DNA of 64,000 nucleotides from Novosphingobium sp. FSW06-99 (GCF_001519065.1 NZ_KQ954253.1:46133-110132), one strand, 5' to 3'; positions 36,231 to 45,303 are shown, counted from the stretch's first letter. Program-made: numbers and translations. Notes: generated by a model not told the origin, from the sequence alone.

Positions 36231-36936
36231 TATCCTGATCTCGCTGTTCCCTATGGGCCATGTGGCCGAGGAGCGCGACGGGCTGATCTTTGGCCGGGGC
36301 ACGCTGCCGGGCGGTGATCCCATCCATATCCTGGGTGTCGTCGACCAGACGGCGCTCGGCGTCGAGGGCGCACTTGCCCTGGCTGGCCGCGTGCTTGAAA
36401 TCGCCGCCAGCGCAAACAGCGATCCGATCCTGGTGGTGATCGATTCCGCCAGCCAGCGGATGAGCCGACGGGACGAGTTGCTGGGCCTCAGCGAATATCT
36501 GGCCCACCTCGCCAAGGCGCTGCTGCTGGCGGAAACATCGGGTCATCGCACCATCGGCCTGCTCTATGGTGGCAGCGCCGCCGGGGCCTTCATCGCGACG
36601 GCGCTTTCGACCGGCATGCTGGCGGCGCTGCCCGGCGCGCACCCGGCGGTCATGGACCTGGCGTCGATGGCACGGGTGACCAAGCTGCCCATCGAGGTGT
36701 TGACGGCGAAAGCCGAAACCACCCCGGTGTTCGCGCCGGGTCTGGACAATCTGGCCAAGACCGGGGCGATCCATGCGATCTGGGACCCTGCGCGACCGCT
36801 GTCGGACCAACTGGCAGAGCTGCTGACAAGCCCCGCCGGTGACGATTGCCGCGCGCAGCTTGGTCTGGATCGCGGCGGACGGCCAAAGGCCGCGGCGATC
36901 GCTGCACGGGTGATCGCAGAGGCGCGCCGTGGCTGA
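36217..36936 (+). CDS. mdcE: Malonate decarboxylase gamma subunit
   Basis: A 239-residue partner of MdcD with the crotonase-like fold. The chain begins within mdcD; LLYGGSAAGAFIATALSTGML forms the oxyanion and active-site turn and LPGAHPAVMDLASMARVTK is characteristic. The ATG at 36217 is chosen because the homologous N-terminus (DILISLFP) starts there. The end overlaps the GTG start of mdcG by eight bases. Confidence 0.94.
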   Translation: MTLADILISLFPMGHVAEERDGLIFGRGTLPGGDPIHILGVVDQTALGVEGALALAGRVLEIAASANSDPILVVIDSASQRMSRRDELLGLSEYLAHLAKALLLAETSGHRTIGLLYGGSAAGAFIATALSTGMLAALPGAHPAVMDLASMARVTKLPIEVLTAKAETTPVFAPGLDNLAKTGAIHAIWDPARPLSDQLAELLTSPAGDDCRAQLGLDRGGRPKAAAIAARVIAEARRG

Positions 36937-37570
36937 ACGACTGCCCAGACACACGATGGTGACCGTCGCGCCGCAAGCGTGGCAGGCGCTGATGACGTCG
37001 CACCCGAATCTTGCCGTCGAACCGCTGATATCCGGCTGGGCCGATGCGGCCCAGCCGCTGGTGGTGCGCCGCCCCGCTGCGAATGATCCGCCCGGTGCCG
37101 TGCCACTCGGCCTGCCGCTGCCGCCAGCCTTTGGCAAACGCCGCATCGCGATTTGCCTGCCCCCATCTGCGATTGTCGAGGCTGCACTGCCACCCCTGCT
37201 GCAAGACGTGGCCCGTGTCGTTCCGGACGACTGGCGCCCCACCGTCACGGCGCTGATCACGCTTGATCCCGGCGTGCGGGTGTTCGGCAGCCTGGCCTGG
37301 GAACATCTGACCGGTCTCGCCTACCTGACCACGGCATCGGACCTCGACCTGCTATGGGATTTGCCCGCGCCCGACCAGGTGGATCACCTGCTGGCAGGCA
37401 TCGCCGCCATTGCCCGGTGCGCGCCCATGCGCATCGACGGGGAAATCAGGGCGCATGGCGGCGACGTCAACTGGGCAGAGCTGACCGCCAACGGCGAGGT
37501 GCTGGTCAAGGACACCACCGGCGTCAGCCTGATCGCGCGCAACGCATTCCTTGCGCTGGTGCGGCCATGA
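36929..37570 (+). CDS. mdcG: Malonate decarboxylase holo-ACP synthase (phosphoribosyl-dephospho-CoA transferase)
   Basis: A 213-residue nucleotidyltransferase-type enzyme that attaches the prosthetic group made by MdcB to MdcC. LTTASDLDLLWDLP holds the DLDL metal-binding Asp pair of the family, and EIRAHGGDVNWAEL and GEVLVKDTTGVSL follow. The likely start is a GTG at 36929 overlapping mdcE; an ATG at 36956 would remove nine residues. It overlaps mdcB by four bases. Confidence 0.92.
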   Translation: MAERLPRHTMVTVAPQAWQALMTSHPNLAVEPLISGWADAAQPLVVRRPAANDPPGAVPLGLPLPPAFGKRRIAICLPPSAIVEAALPPLLQDVARVVPDDWRPTVTALITLDPGVRVFGSLAWEHLTGLAYLTTASDLDLLWDLPAPDQVDHLLAGIAAIARCAPMRIDGEIRAHGGDVNWAELTANGEVLVKDTTGVSLIARNAFLALVRP

Positions 37571-38412
37571 CCGCACTGCCCACCACATCGCTGGCGCAAC
37601 CCGACACCGATCTGTCGTGGATCGGCGAAGTGGCATCGGCCTGCCTTGAGCAGGAAGCCATGACATACCCAAAGCCGGGCCTCGTCAGCCATGTCGATTC
37701 AGGCGCCCACCGCGACATGGATTGCGCACTCCTGTTTCGCAGCGCGCGCACACTGGCGCCCTATTTCGGCACACTGGCAGTGGCTGGCAGTCGCGGTGCC
37801 GCGATGGATCGTCTGCGCATCATTGGCCTGGCCGCCGAAGCCGCCATGCTGAACGCCACAAGCGGCACCAACACCCATCGCGGGGCCATCTTCGGACTGG
37901 GCCTGCTCTGCGCGGCGGCAGGCACCCGTGCCGCGTTCGGGCTGAAGCGGTCGCTGGGCGAACTGGTGGCCGAACGCTGGGGCGCGGCGATCCTGGCTGG
38001 ACCGATCCCGCTTCACAGCCACGGCACAATGGCGGGGCGCCGATACGGGGCGGGCGGCGCACGGCTGGAGGCCAGCCTGGGACTGCCGTCTGTCTATACC
38101 ATCGCCTTGCCCGCGCTGCGCACGGGCCGGTGTCTGGCGCCGAACGACGAGGAGGCCGCCCGCGTGCAGGCCTGCATGACCCTGATCGCCCACGTCACCG
38201 ATACCAACCTGTTGCATCGCGGCGGGCACGACGGCCTGGCGTTCGCCCAGGCACAGGCGCAGACCTTTCTGGCCACGGGCGGCGTTGGCCATCGCGACTG
38301 GCGCGCGCATGCCACGAGCATTCATCTGGCCTTTGTCGAACGCAATCTCAGCCCAGGCGGCTGTGCCGATCTTTTGGCGATGGCGCTGTTCGTTGACCGG
38401 ATGGAGCGGTGA
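37567..38412 (+). CDS. mdcB: Triphosphoribosyl-dephospho-CoA synthase
   Basis: A 281-residue CitG/MdcB-family enzyme that makes 2'-(5''-triphosphoribosyl)-3'-dephospho-CoA from ATP and dephospho-CoA. Motifs are EAMTYPKPGLVSHVDSGAHRDM, GTNTHRGAIFGLGLL and DTNLLHRGGHDGL. It overlaps mdcG by four bases and is one base from mdcH. Confidence 0.94.
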   Translation: MTALPTTSLAQPDTDLSWIGEVASACLEQEAMTYPKPGLVSHVDSGAHRDMDCALLFRSARTLAPYFGTLAVAGSRGAAMDRLRIIGLAAEAAMLNATSGTNTHRGAIFGLGLLCAAAGTRAAFGLKRSLGELVAERWGAAILAGPIPLHSHGTMAGRRYGAGGARLEASLGLPSVYTIALPALRTGRCLAPNDEEAARVQACMTLIAHVTDTNLLHRGGHDGLAFAQAQAQTFLATGGVGHRDWRAHATSIHLAFVERNLSPGGCADLLAMALFVDRMER

Positions 38413-38413
38413 C

Positions 38414-39334
38414 ATGCTGGCACTGCTGTGCGGCGGCCAGGGCTTGCTGTCGGAAACCATGTTCGACCTGGCCGACGGGCAGCCCGGAACCGAGACAATT
38501 TTCGCCAGGGCCGCAGACCTGCTGGGCCAGGACCCGCGTGATCTGGTTCGTGGCGGCAACCATGCTGGCCTGTTGACGAACCGCACCAACCAGATCCTTG
38601 CCGTCTGCGCGACGCTGGCCACCCACGCCTGCATCGTGTCGGCGCTGCCCGATCACCTGGCCGTCGCCGGCTACAGCGTTGGCGAAATGGCGGCCTGGGC
38701 AATCGCCGGGGTATGGACCAGCCAAGACGCGCTTCGCCTGACCGATTGCCGGGCCAGAGCGATGGATGCAGCGGGTGGAAGCGAGGGCCAACTCGGCTAT
38801 ATTCGGGGCCTGGCGCGCGCCGCCGTCGAAAATCTGGTTCGGCGCAACGGCTGTGCGATCGCCATCATCAATCCCGGCAAGCTGTTTGTGATCGGCGGTG
38901 ACCGGACGGCGGTTGCGCAGGCCTGCGAGGAAGCGGCGGCATCGGGGGCCACCAGGGCAGGTCTGCTCGACGTCCGCATAGCCTCCCACACCTCAACCCT
39001 GTCCAACGCGGTCGAGCCGTTTCGGCAGGCGCTTGTGGCCACCACCTGGCATGATCCCGACCCGCGCCGCAAACTGGTTTCCGGTGGCGACGGAGGCTGG
39101 ATCCATCAGACATCCCCGGCCATCGGCGAGCTGGCCGCACACATTGCGCAACCGCTTGACTGGGCCGCCACGCTGCAATCGTTGGGCGAGCTTGGCACGA
39201 CACGCGTACTCGACCTCGGCCCTGGCCACGCCCTGGCAGACATGGCGCGCGAGGCTCTGCCCCAGGCCCGCTGCCATGCGGCGAGCGCCTTCCGCAGTAT
39301 CGATGGCCTGCGCGAATGGATCGGTTCGTCATGA
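38414..39334 (+). CDS. mdcH: Malonyl-CoA:ACP transacylase subunit of malonate decarboxylase
   Basis: A 306-residue acyltransferase of the FabD fold that primes the carrier with malonyl from malonyl-CoA. The nucleophile is in AGYSVGEMAAW (GxSxGE), the oxyanion Gln in CGGQGLL and the His in ASHTSTLS. It ends the mdc operon. The exported hydrolase follows after 64 bases and may be co-transcribed. Confidence 0.92.
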   Translation: MLALLCGGQGLLSETMFDLADGQPGTETIFARAADLLGQDPRDLVRGGNHAGLLTNRTNQILAVCATLATHACIVSALPDHLAVAGYSVGEMAAWAIAGVWTSQDALRLTDCRARAMDAAGGSEGQLGYIRGLARAAVENLVRRNGCAIAIINPGKLFVIGGDRTAVAQACEEAAASGATRAGLLDVRIASHTSTLSNAVEPFRQALVATTWHDPDPRRKLVSGGDGGWIHQTSPAIGELAAHIAQPLDWAATLQSLGELGTTRVLDLGPGHALADMAREALPQARCHAASAFRSIDGLREWIGSS

Positions 39335-39398
39335 TCACCGCAAACCGAACCATTCGCGCAGACAATCGCACAACAACCTTGGAACAAGGACCAGCATC

Positions 39399-40172
39399 AT
39401 GATCGACAGACGAACCTTCGTTTCGGGCGCCACTGCCAGCGCCATGGTGATCGCGGCCAGCCGCGCCACCGCGGCCACGCCAGCCACCATTCGGGCGCGC
39501 AACATTGTGCTGGCACACGGTCTGTTTGCAGACGGCTCATGCTGGCTCGACGTGATCTCGCGCCTGCAATCGCAGGGCTACCATTGCACGGCGGTCCAAA
39601 ACCCGCTGACCACCCTCCCCGATGCGGTGGCTTCGGTGCGGCGGGTGCTTGACCGTCAGGACGGACCGACGGTGCTGGTCGGCCATTCGTTCTCGGGCAT
39701 GCTGGTGACCGAGGCGGGGGTGCACCCCCGTGTTTCGGCGTTGGTCTATGTTGCGGCCCGGGCGCCTGACGCAGACGAGGACTATGCCGCGCTGGCAAAG
39801 CAATACCCCACGCCACCGGCGAGCGCGGGCATCGTGTTCGACGGTGACGAGGGCCGTTTGAGCGAAGCGGCCTTTGTGCACGATTTTGCCGGGGATCTTC
39901 CCGAGGCCAGGGCCAGACTGCTCTATTCGGTTCAGTCGCCTTTCCAGAAGGCCTTGCTGACAGGCCGGACAACCCAGGCGGCCTGGCGCATCAAGCCAAG
40001 CTTTTACGCGGTGTCCACCCAAGACCGCACCATCAACCCCGATCTGGAACGCTTCATGGCCAAGCGCATGGGGGCAAAAACCATCGAAGTGCAGGCAAGC
40101 CACTTGTCGCTGATCTCGAAACCCGACGTTATTGCGGGATTGATTGTCGAAGCCGCAGGCGGGACGGCTTGA
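39399..40172 (+). CDS. Exported alpha/beta hydrolase, paralogue of 32428-33183
   Basis: A 257-residue alpha/beta hydrolase with a signal (FVSGATASAMVIAASRATAATPA; an RR is present near residue 4, so a Tat signal is possible). The nucleophile is in LVGHSFSGML, the acid in STQDRTINP and the His in ASHLSLISKP. It shares organisation with the hydrolase before mdcA. ACAAGGA precedes the ATG. It follows mdcH on the same strand, and the IclR gene downstream is convergent. Substrate unknown; ester-linked or amide-linked malonyl compounds are one idea prompted by the location. Confidence 0.85.
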   Translation: MIDRRTFVSGATASAMVIAASRATAATPATIRARNIVLAHGLFADGSCWLDVISRLQSQGYHCTAVQNPLTTLPDAVASVRRVLDRQDGPTVLVGHSFSGMLVTEAGVHPRVSALVYVAARAPDADEDYAALAKQYPTPPASAGIVFDGDEGRLSEAAFVHDFAGDLPEARARLLYSVQSPFQKALLTGRTTQAAWRIKPSFYAVSTQDRTINPDLERFMAKRMGAKTIEVQASHLSLISKPDVIAGLIVEAAGGTA

Positions 40173-40191
40173 CGCGCCACACTGCGGCCGT

Positions 40192-40977
40192 TCACAAGGC
40201 TTCGAGATAGAGCAGCCGCTGCGCCAATCGTCGCAAAGCGGGCAGGCACCGGGTGCGCAGATCGGCGGTGGCAATGCGCGCGGCTTGCGTGCCGACGTTG
40301 AGCGCGGCCACGCTTCCGGATCGCCCCACGACGGGGATTGCGATCGAACGCAATCCCGGCTCCAGTTCCTGATCGACCACTGCAAAGCCCTGTTCGGCAA
40401 CTTGCGCGAATATGTCGAGCAATGCCGCGCGGTCGCATGTGGTTTTCGGGGTCAGCGGCCGGAGCTCGGTTCGATCAAGATAGGCCTCCTGATCGTGGCG
40501 CGGCTGTGCGGCGAGCAGCACCCGGCCCATCGACGTCGCATAGAGCGGCAGACGGCTTCCGACGCGCAGGGAAATCGCCATGATCCGCCGCGATTCGGCC
40601 CGTGCGACGTAATAGACCTCGTCTTCCTCTATGACGCCCAGCGAGCAGGATTCGCCGAGTTCATCGCGCAATTGGTCCAGCAGGGGCTGCGCGCGCATCG
40701 ACAGCGTGCTGGACGACAAATAGGCGTACCCCAGCGAAAGCACCTTTGGCCGCAGGACATAGGCCTGGCCGGATTGGGCCGCATAGCCGAGCTGTACAAG
40801 GGTATGCAGGCAGCGGCGCACCGCCGCCCGGCTCAGTCCGGCAGACCGGCTGGCCTGCGCAATGGTCATCGGCCCTTCGTGTTCGGCAAAGCAGCGAAGC
40901 ACCGTGAGCCCGCGCGCCAGCGACATCATGAATTCAGGATCACCCTGGGTCGGCGCACCTTCCTGATCACTCGCCAT
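40192..40977 (-). CDS. pcaR: IclR-family regulator of 3-oxoadipate genes (PcaR-like)
   Basis: A 261-residue IclR regulator. The N-terminal winged helix carries LARGLTVLRCFAEHEGPMTI and AGLSRAAVRRCLHTLVQLGY, and the C-terminal effector domain begins around LSMRAQPLLDQL. The RRCLHTL and LGYA form is that of the PcaR/PcaU/PobR branch. It is divergent from pcaI with 102 bases between. It probably activates pcaIJF when 3-oxoadipate or a precursor accumulates. Confidence 0.85.
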   Translation of the reverse strand: MASDQEGAPTQGDPEFMMSLARGLTVLRCFAEHEGPMTIAQASRSAGLSRAAVRRCLHTLVQLGYAAQSGQAYVLRPKVLSLGYAYLSSSTLSMRAQPLLDQLRDELGESCSLGVIEEDEVYYVARAESRRIMAISLRVGSRLPLYATSMGRVLLAAQPRHDQEAYLDRTELRPLTPKTTCDRAALLDIFAQVAEQGFAVVDQELEPGLRSIAIPVVGRSGSVAALNVGTQAARIATADLRTRCLPALRRLAQRLLYLEAL

Positions 40978-40989
40978 AAAGCCTCATTC

Positions 40990-41021
40990 GTTCGATTACC
41001 GAACAATATATCGATTATCGG
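40990..41021. promoter_or_regulatory. Candidate PcaR operator with repeated CGATTAYCGR units
   Basis: GTTCGATTACCGAAC (40990-41004) is an interrupted palindrome, and its core CGATTACCGA recurs as CGATTATCGG at 41012-41021, 19 bases further on. Tandem ten-base units of this kind are the known binding pattern of PcaU and PobR. It lies between the divergent pcaR and pcaI starts. Confidence 0.6.
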
Positions 41022-41079
41022 TTGACTCGCAATACCGCCGACCGACATGTCTGATGAAATTCCGACGAGAGGACCCGTC

Positions 41080-41769
41080 ATGATCGACAAGACTTTCGCG
41101 ACAGCGCTGGAGGCCGTGGCCGACATCGGAAATGGCGCATCGGTGATGATCGGTGGTTTCGGGACGGCGGGCATGCCGGATCAGCTTATCGATGCCCTGA
41201 TCGCGCGCGGCGTCGGCGACCTGACCATCATCAACAACAACGCCGGCAACGGCGAGGCGGGGGTTGCCGCGCTGATCAAGGCCGGGCGAGTGCGCAAGAT
41301 CATCTGCTCGTTCCCGCGCCAGTCCGATTCCCACCATTTCGATGCGGCCTACCGCGCCGGTACAATCGAGCTGGAACTGGTCCCCCAGGGCAATCTGGCC
41401 GCGCGCATCCATGCGGGCGGTGCGGGTCTGGGCGCGATCTTCACGCCAACCGGATTTGGCACGCTGTTGGCGCAGGGCAAGGAAACCCGCCACATAGACG
41501 GTCGCGACTATGTTCTGGAATATCCGATCAAGGCCGATTTCGCGCTGATCAAGGCACAGCGTGGCGATCGCTGGGGCAATCTGGTCTATCGCAAGACGGC
41601 CCGCAATTTCGGCCCGATCATGGCCATGGCGGCCCGCTGCACGATTGCGCAAGTGGCGCAGATCGTCGATCTGGGCGTGCTCGACCCCGAAGCTGTGGTG
41701 ACGCCAGGCATCTTTGTACAGCGCGTCGTGCAGGTCGAACGCGCCCAGTCACCGGCCGTGGCGGCCTGA
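41080..41769 (+). CDS. pcaI: 3-Oxoadipate CoA-transferase subunit A
   Basis: A 229-residue class I CoA-transferase alpha subunit that, with PcaJ, moves CoA from succinyl-CoA to 3-oxoadipate. The oxyanion and CoA-binding loop is MIGGFGTAGMPDQLI; PTGFGTLLAQGKETRHIDGR and YPIKADFALIKAQ are typical. The start at 41080 follows GAGAGGA; a longer frame begins at 41047. It is 14 bases before pcaJ. The upstream protocatechuate genes (pcaHGBCD) are not in the window, so 3-oxoadipate here probably comes from maleylacetate. Confidence 0.93.
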   Translation: MIDKTFATALEAVADIGNGASVMIGGFGTAGMPDQLIDALIARGVGDLTIINNNAGNGEAGVAALIKAGRVRKIICSFPRQSDSHHFDAAYRAGTIELELVPQGNLAARIHAGGAGLGAIFTPTGFGTLLAQGKETRHIDGRDYVLEYPIKADFALIKAQRGDRWGNLVYRKTARNFGPIMAMAARCTIAQVAQIVDLGVLDPEAVVTPGIFVQRVVQVERAQSPAVAA

Positions 41770-41783
41770 TCGGGAGACCATCC

Positions 41784-42425
41784 ATGAACCGACTGACCCG
41801 CGACCAGATGGCCGAGCGCGTCGCCCGCGACATCCCGGAGGGCGCCTATGTCAATCTCGGCATCGGCTTGCCCACCAAAGTCGCAGACTATCTGCCGATC
41901 GATCGGGACGTGTTCCTGCAAAGCGAGAACGGATTGCTGGGCATGGGCCCGGCGCCCACGCCCGGCGACGAGGACTGGGAACTGATCAACGCCGGCAAAC
42001 AGGCGGTGACCTTGCTCAGCGGCGGCTGTTTCTTCCACCATGCCGACAGCTTTGCGATGATGCGCGGGGGCCATCTCGACATCTGCGTACTCGGCGCTTT
42101 TCAGGTCTCGGTGAACGGCGATCTCGCCAATTGGCACACCGGCGAGCCGGGTGCGATCCCCGCGGTCGGCGGCGCCATGGATCTTGCCATCGGGGCCAGG
42201 CAGACGTTGGTTATGATGGAACTGCTTACCAGGCAGGGCGACAGCAAACTCGTCGAAACATGCACCTATCCGCTCACCGGGCTCGGCTGCGTGTCGCGTG
42301 TCTATACCGATCTCGCCGTCTTTGACGTCGGCCCGGCGGGCGCTGCGGTCGTTGAAATGACGCCTGGTCTGTCGATCGACGAATTGCGCAGGCTGACCGG
42401 TCTCCCGCTCGACGCCGCCGTCTGA
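41784..42425 (+). CDS. pcaJ: 3-Oxoadipate CoA-transferase subunit B
   Basis: A 213-residue beta subunit. The catalytic Glu is in QSENGLLGMGP, the expected SENG motif, and the N-terminal NLGIGLPTKVADYL is diagnostic. GGGAG lies before the ATG. It ends 27 bases before the thiolase gene in a pcaIJF operon. Confidence 0.94.
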   Translation: MNRLTRDQMAERVARDIPEGAYVNLGIGLPTKVADYLPIDRDVFLQSENGLLGMGPAPTPGDEDWELINAGKQAVTLLSGGCFFHHADSFAMMRGGHLDICVLGAFQVSVNGDLANWHTGEPGAIPAVGGAMDLAIGARQTLVMMELLTRQGDSKLVETCTYPLTGLGCVSRVYTDLAVFDVGPAGAAVVEMTPGLSIDELRRLTGLPLDAAV

Positions 42426-42452
42426 GCCCCCCAATCAGGAAGGATGCCATCG

Positions 42453-43661
42453 ATGACCGAAGCCTACATCTGCGATGCCGTGCGCACGCCGATCGGCCGC
42501 TATGGCGGAATGCTTGCCCGTATCCGTGCAGATGACCTGGGCGCGGTGCCGATGAAGGCCCTGCTGGCACGCAATGCCGGTCTCGACCCTGCGGCGATCG
42601 ACGAAGTCTTCTATGGTTGCGCCAACCAGTCGGGCGAGGACAACCGCAATGTCGCGCGCATGAGCCTGCTGCTCGCCGGGCTGCCACACACGGTGGCAGG
42701 CGTCACGCTCAACCGGCTTTGCGCATCGGGCCTGGAAGCGGTCGGCAGCGCCGCGCGCGCCATCCGCACCGGCGAAATGGACCTGGCCGTCGCCGGCGGC
42801 GTCGAAAGCATGACGCGCGCGCCCTTCGTCATGGGCAAGGCAGACACACCATTCGGGCGCAACCAGCAGATCGAAGACACCACCATGGGCTGGCGCTTTG
42901 TCAATCCGGCGCTCGACGCGCTTTACGGAACAGAGACGATGCCGCGTACCGGTGAAAATGTCGCCGCCGACCATCGTATCAGCCGTGCCGACCAGGATGC
43001 CTTTGCGCTGCGCAGCCAGCAGCGCACCAGCGCCGCACAAGCCGGTGGCTTTCACGCGCGCGAGATCGTTCCGGTCGATGTGCCCGGCAAAAAACGCGGG
43101 GAAACGCTTTGCGTTGCGATCGACGAACATCCGCGCGCCGACACGACGATCGACATGCTGCAAAAGCTCAAGGCCCTGTTCGGACCGGATGGCACCGTGA
43201 CGGCCGGCAACGCGTCGGGCATCAACGACGGCGCTGCGGCCATGATTGTCGCCAGTGAAACTGCTGTGCGTGCGCATGGCCTGACGCCGCGCGCACGCGT
43301 TCTCGGGATGGCATCGGCGGGCGTCGCGCCTCGCGTGATGGGCATGGGCCCGGTCCCTGCGACCCGCAAGCTGATGGCGCGGCTGGGCCTTTCGATCACC
43401 GACTTCGACGCGATCGAGCTCAACGAGGCGTTTGCCAGCCAGAGCCTGGCGGTCCTGCGTGAGCTTGGCCTGGCCGACGATGCACCGCACGTCAACGCCA
43501 ATGGCGGGGCCATTGCACTCGGCCATCCGCTGGGCATGTCGGGGGCGCGGCTTGCCATGACGCTGGTGCACCAACTCGAACAGACCGGAGGTCGCCTGGG
43601 CCTGGCGACGCTGTGCATCGGTGTCGGCATGGGCCTCGCCCTGGCGGTCGAGCGGGTCTGA
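42453..43661 (+). CDS. pcaF: 3-Oxoadipyl-CoA thiolase
   Basis: A 402-residue thiolase that cleaves 3-oxoadipyl-CoA to succinyl-CoA and acetyl-CoA. The acylated Cys is Cys90 (NRLCASGLEA), the active-site His lies in GGAIALGHPLG, and the second Cys in LCIGVGMG, where most thiolases have GQG or GGG. The ATG at 42453 stands nine bases behind AGGAAGG; an ATG at 42444 would touch that site. It completes the route to central metabolism. Confidence 0.93.
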   Translation: MTEAYICDAVRTPIGRYGGMLARIRADDLGAVPMKALLARNAGLDPAAIDEVFYGCANQSGEDNRNVARMSLLLAGLPHTVAGVTLNRLCASGLEAVGSAARAIRTGEMDLAVAGGVESMTRAPFVMGKADTPFGRNQQIEDTTMGWRFVNPALDALYGTETMPRTGENVAADHRISRADQDAFALRSQQRTSAAQAGGFHAREIVPVDVPGKKRGETLCVAIDEHPRADTTIDMLQKLKALFGPDGTVTAGNASGINDGAAAMIVASETAVRAHGLTPRARVLGMASAGVAPRVMGMGPVPATRKLMARLGLSITDFDAIELNEAFASQSLAVLRELGLADDAPHVNANGGAIALGHPLGMSGARLAMTLVHQLEQTGGRLGLATLCIGVGMGLALAVERV

Positions 43662-43665
43662 GCGA

Positions 43666-44301
43666 ATGGCTGTCGAGCATCCGCGATCATCGTCGAGAGC
43701 CAATTCCATCGTATTGCGCCTCGACAATCCGATGCAGACGAACGCACCCCAGGTCGTTTACCTGCACGGTCGTGGCAGCTCGGAACGCGAGGTCACGCGG
43801 ATCGTCCAGGCGTTTTCCGGCGCAAGCGTCAGAGCCTATCGGGCACCGTTGCGCGAAGGTGCGGGCTACGCCTGGTTCGAAAATCAAGGCATCGGCATTG
43901 CCCGCACCGACAGTCTGGCAGCAGAGCTTCCCAAGGTCAGCGACTGGATAAAGACCGATAACGGCGCGCAACGGCCATGGCTGTGCGGGTTCAGCAACGG
44001 CGCCGCGATGGCGGCAAGCCTCGCGCTGGCCGAACCGGACGCCTATGCAGGCCTGGTGATGATCGGGGGCTGCTTTGCGACCGACCAGCTTCCGACCGCC
44101 AGACTGCGCGCGATGCCGGTGCTGTTTTGCCGGGGGGACCACGACACCGTCATCCCGCCGACAAAATTCCGTCAGGCGCTGACCTACCTGTCAGACCATA
44201 GCCGGGCCGCGCTCGATGCGATCACTTATCCCGGCGGGCACGATGTCACGATCGATGTCGTCACCGCAGTGTCGCGCTGGTTTCGGGCCAGGGCGGTCTG
44301 A
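43666..44301 (+). CDS. Phospholipase/carboxylesterase-type alpha/beta hydrolase
   Basis: A 211-residue small alpha/beta hydrolase. HGRGSSE forms the oxyanion side, GFSNGAAMA the nucleophile elbow, CRGDHDTVIPP the acid and YPGGHDV the His, as in the bacterial carboxylesterase/phospholipase group. It starts four bases after pcaF, so it is probably the last gene of the pca operon; an internal ATG at 43732 (MQTNAPQVV) is an alternative start. No reaction in the 3-oxoadipate route needs it after PcaF; it could hydrolyse a lactone or methyl ester formed earlier. Confidence 0.82.
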   Translation: MAVEHPRSSSRANSIVLRLDNPMQTNAPQVVYLHGRGSSEREVTRIVQAFSGASVRAYRAPLREGAGYAWFENQGIGIARTDSLAAELPKVSDWIKTDNGAQRPWLCGFSNGAAMAASLALAEPDAYAGLVMIGGCFATDQLPTARLRAMPVLFCRGDHDTVIPPTKFRQALTYLSDHSRAALDAITYPGGHDVTIDVVTAVSRWFRARAV

Positions 44302-45249
44302 TCATGTGAATGCGCCAGAGCGATATTCGCTTGGCGTGCGACCCTGCAAGGTGCGAAACCGCCGGGTGAAATGCGCCGGATCAAGAAATCCGCACTTCAT
44401 CGCGATCTCGTTCACGGCGGTGAAGCGGTACCGTTCGTCTTCAAGCATCGATCGCGCGCGTTCGATCCGGGCGTGCAGCAATTCGCGGCCGAATGTCGTG
44501 CCGGCAGTCGCCAGCAAGGCGTGTAGATAGCGCTTGGATATGCGGTGTTGCGACGCAATCATCGCCGGTGTGATTTCGGGGTCGTAGTGATTGGCCTGGA
44601 TCGAACGCACCAGCGATCGGATCAGTTTCTGCTTGTAACTGGTGGTTTGAACCTCGAATCCCTGAAACATCAGCATCATAAATCCGGCAAGCTGTTCGGC
44701 GATCACTTCGGCTGGCAAGGCATGGTCGCCGGGAGGAAGATCGGCCAGCTCGCTCAACATCAGCCCAAGCGCCCGCGCCCAGGCCGATTTCCGGTCCACG
44801 GGCTGCAGCACGCACGCCGCCGGATCGAGCAGTTTGGTGCGCAGCCAGGTCTCGTCGACCGACACACAGATGCAATCGATCTTTGACGAGGTTTCAAACC
44901 GGAAGTCGCTGTTGTTGTCGACGAGCACGAAGCCGCCACGACCAGCCTCCACAACCTGCCCGTTCTGTTCAATGCGCAACGTGCCCTCGCGGATATATTT
45001 GAGGTCATAGCGCATCGCGGCCGGCCGCTTGCCCGATACCCGGCGCTCGGCCCGGGACTGGCTGGCGTGGATTGCGGTCAGTTCGACCGGACCGATCCGG
45101 CGCTGAACAAAGCGGGCATGGAAATCGGCTTCATCGACAGGACCAAATTCGAGATCGCCGATGTGCGCCCTCGCCTCCTCGACCCAATCCGAAAATGCCC
45201 GGGGTATCAGGCTGGATCCGCTCGACCAGCGATGGTGCTCGGCTATCAT
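44302..45249 (-). CDS. AraC-family transcriptional regulator
   Basis: A 315-residue regulator of the AraC-binding-domain-2 type (as in FeaR or NphR). The N-terminal sensor runs to about residue 200 and the C-terminal DNA-binding domain shows ITPAMIASQHRISKRYLHAL and VNEIAMKCGFLDPAHFTRRF. GAAGAGAG lies before the ATG at 45249; a longer frame reaches 45294 without such a site. It is divergent from the aldehyde dehydrogenase and GMC oxidoreductase genes and is their likely activator. Confidence 0.87.
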   Translation of the reverse strand: MIAEHHRWSSGSSLIPRAFSDWVEEARAHIGDLEFGPVDEADFHARFVQRRIGPVELTAIHASQSRAERRVSGKRPAAMRYDLKYIREGTLRIEQNGQVVEAGRGGFVLVDNNSDFRFETSSKIDCICVSVDETWLRTKLLDPAACVLQPVDRKSAWARALGLMLSELADLPPGDHALPAEVIAEQLAGFMMLMFQGFEVQTTSYKQKLIRSLVRSIQANHYDPEITPAMIASQHRISKRYLHALLATAGTTFGRELLHARIERARSMLEDERYRFTAVNEIAMKCGFLDPAHFTRRFRTLQGRTPSEYRSGAFT

Positions 45250-45303
45250 GGCTCTCTTCCCCCGTGGGACCGTCGATCGATGCGCCAGACCCACGCAATG
45301 TTA

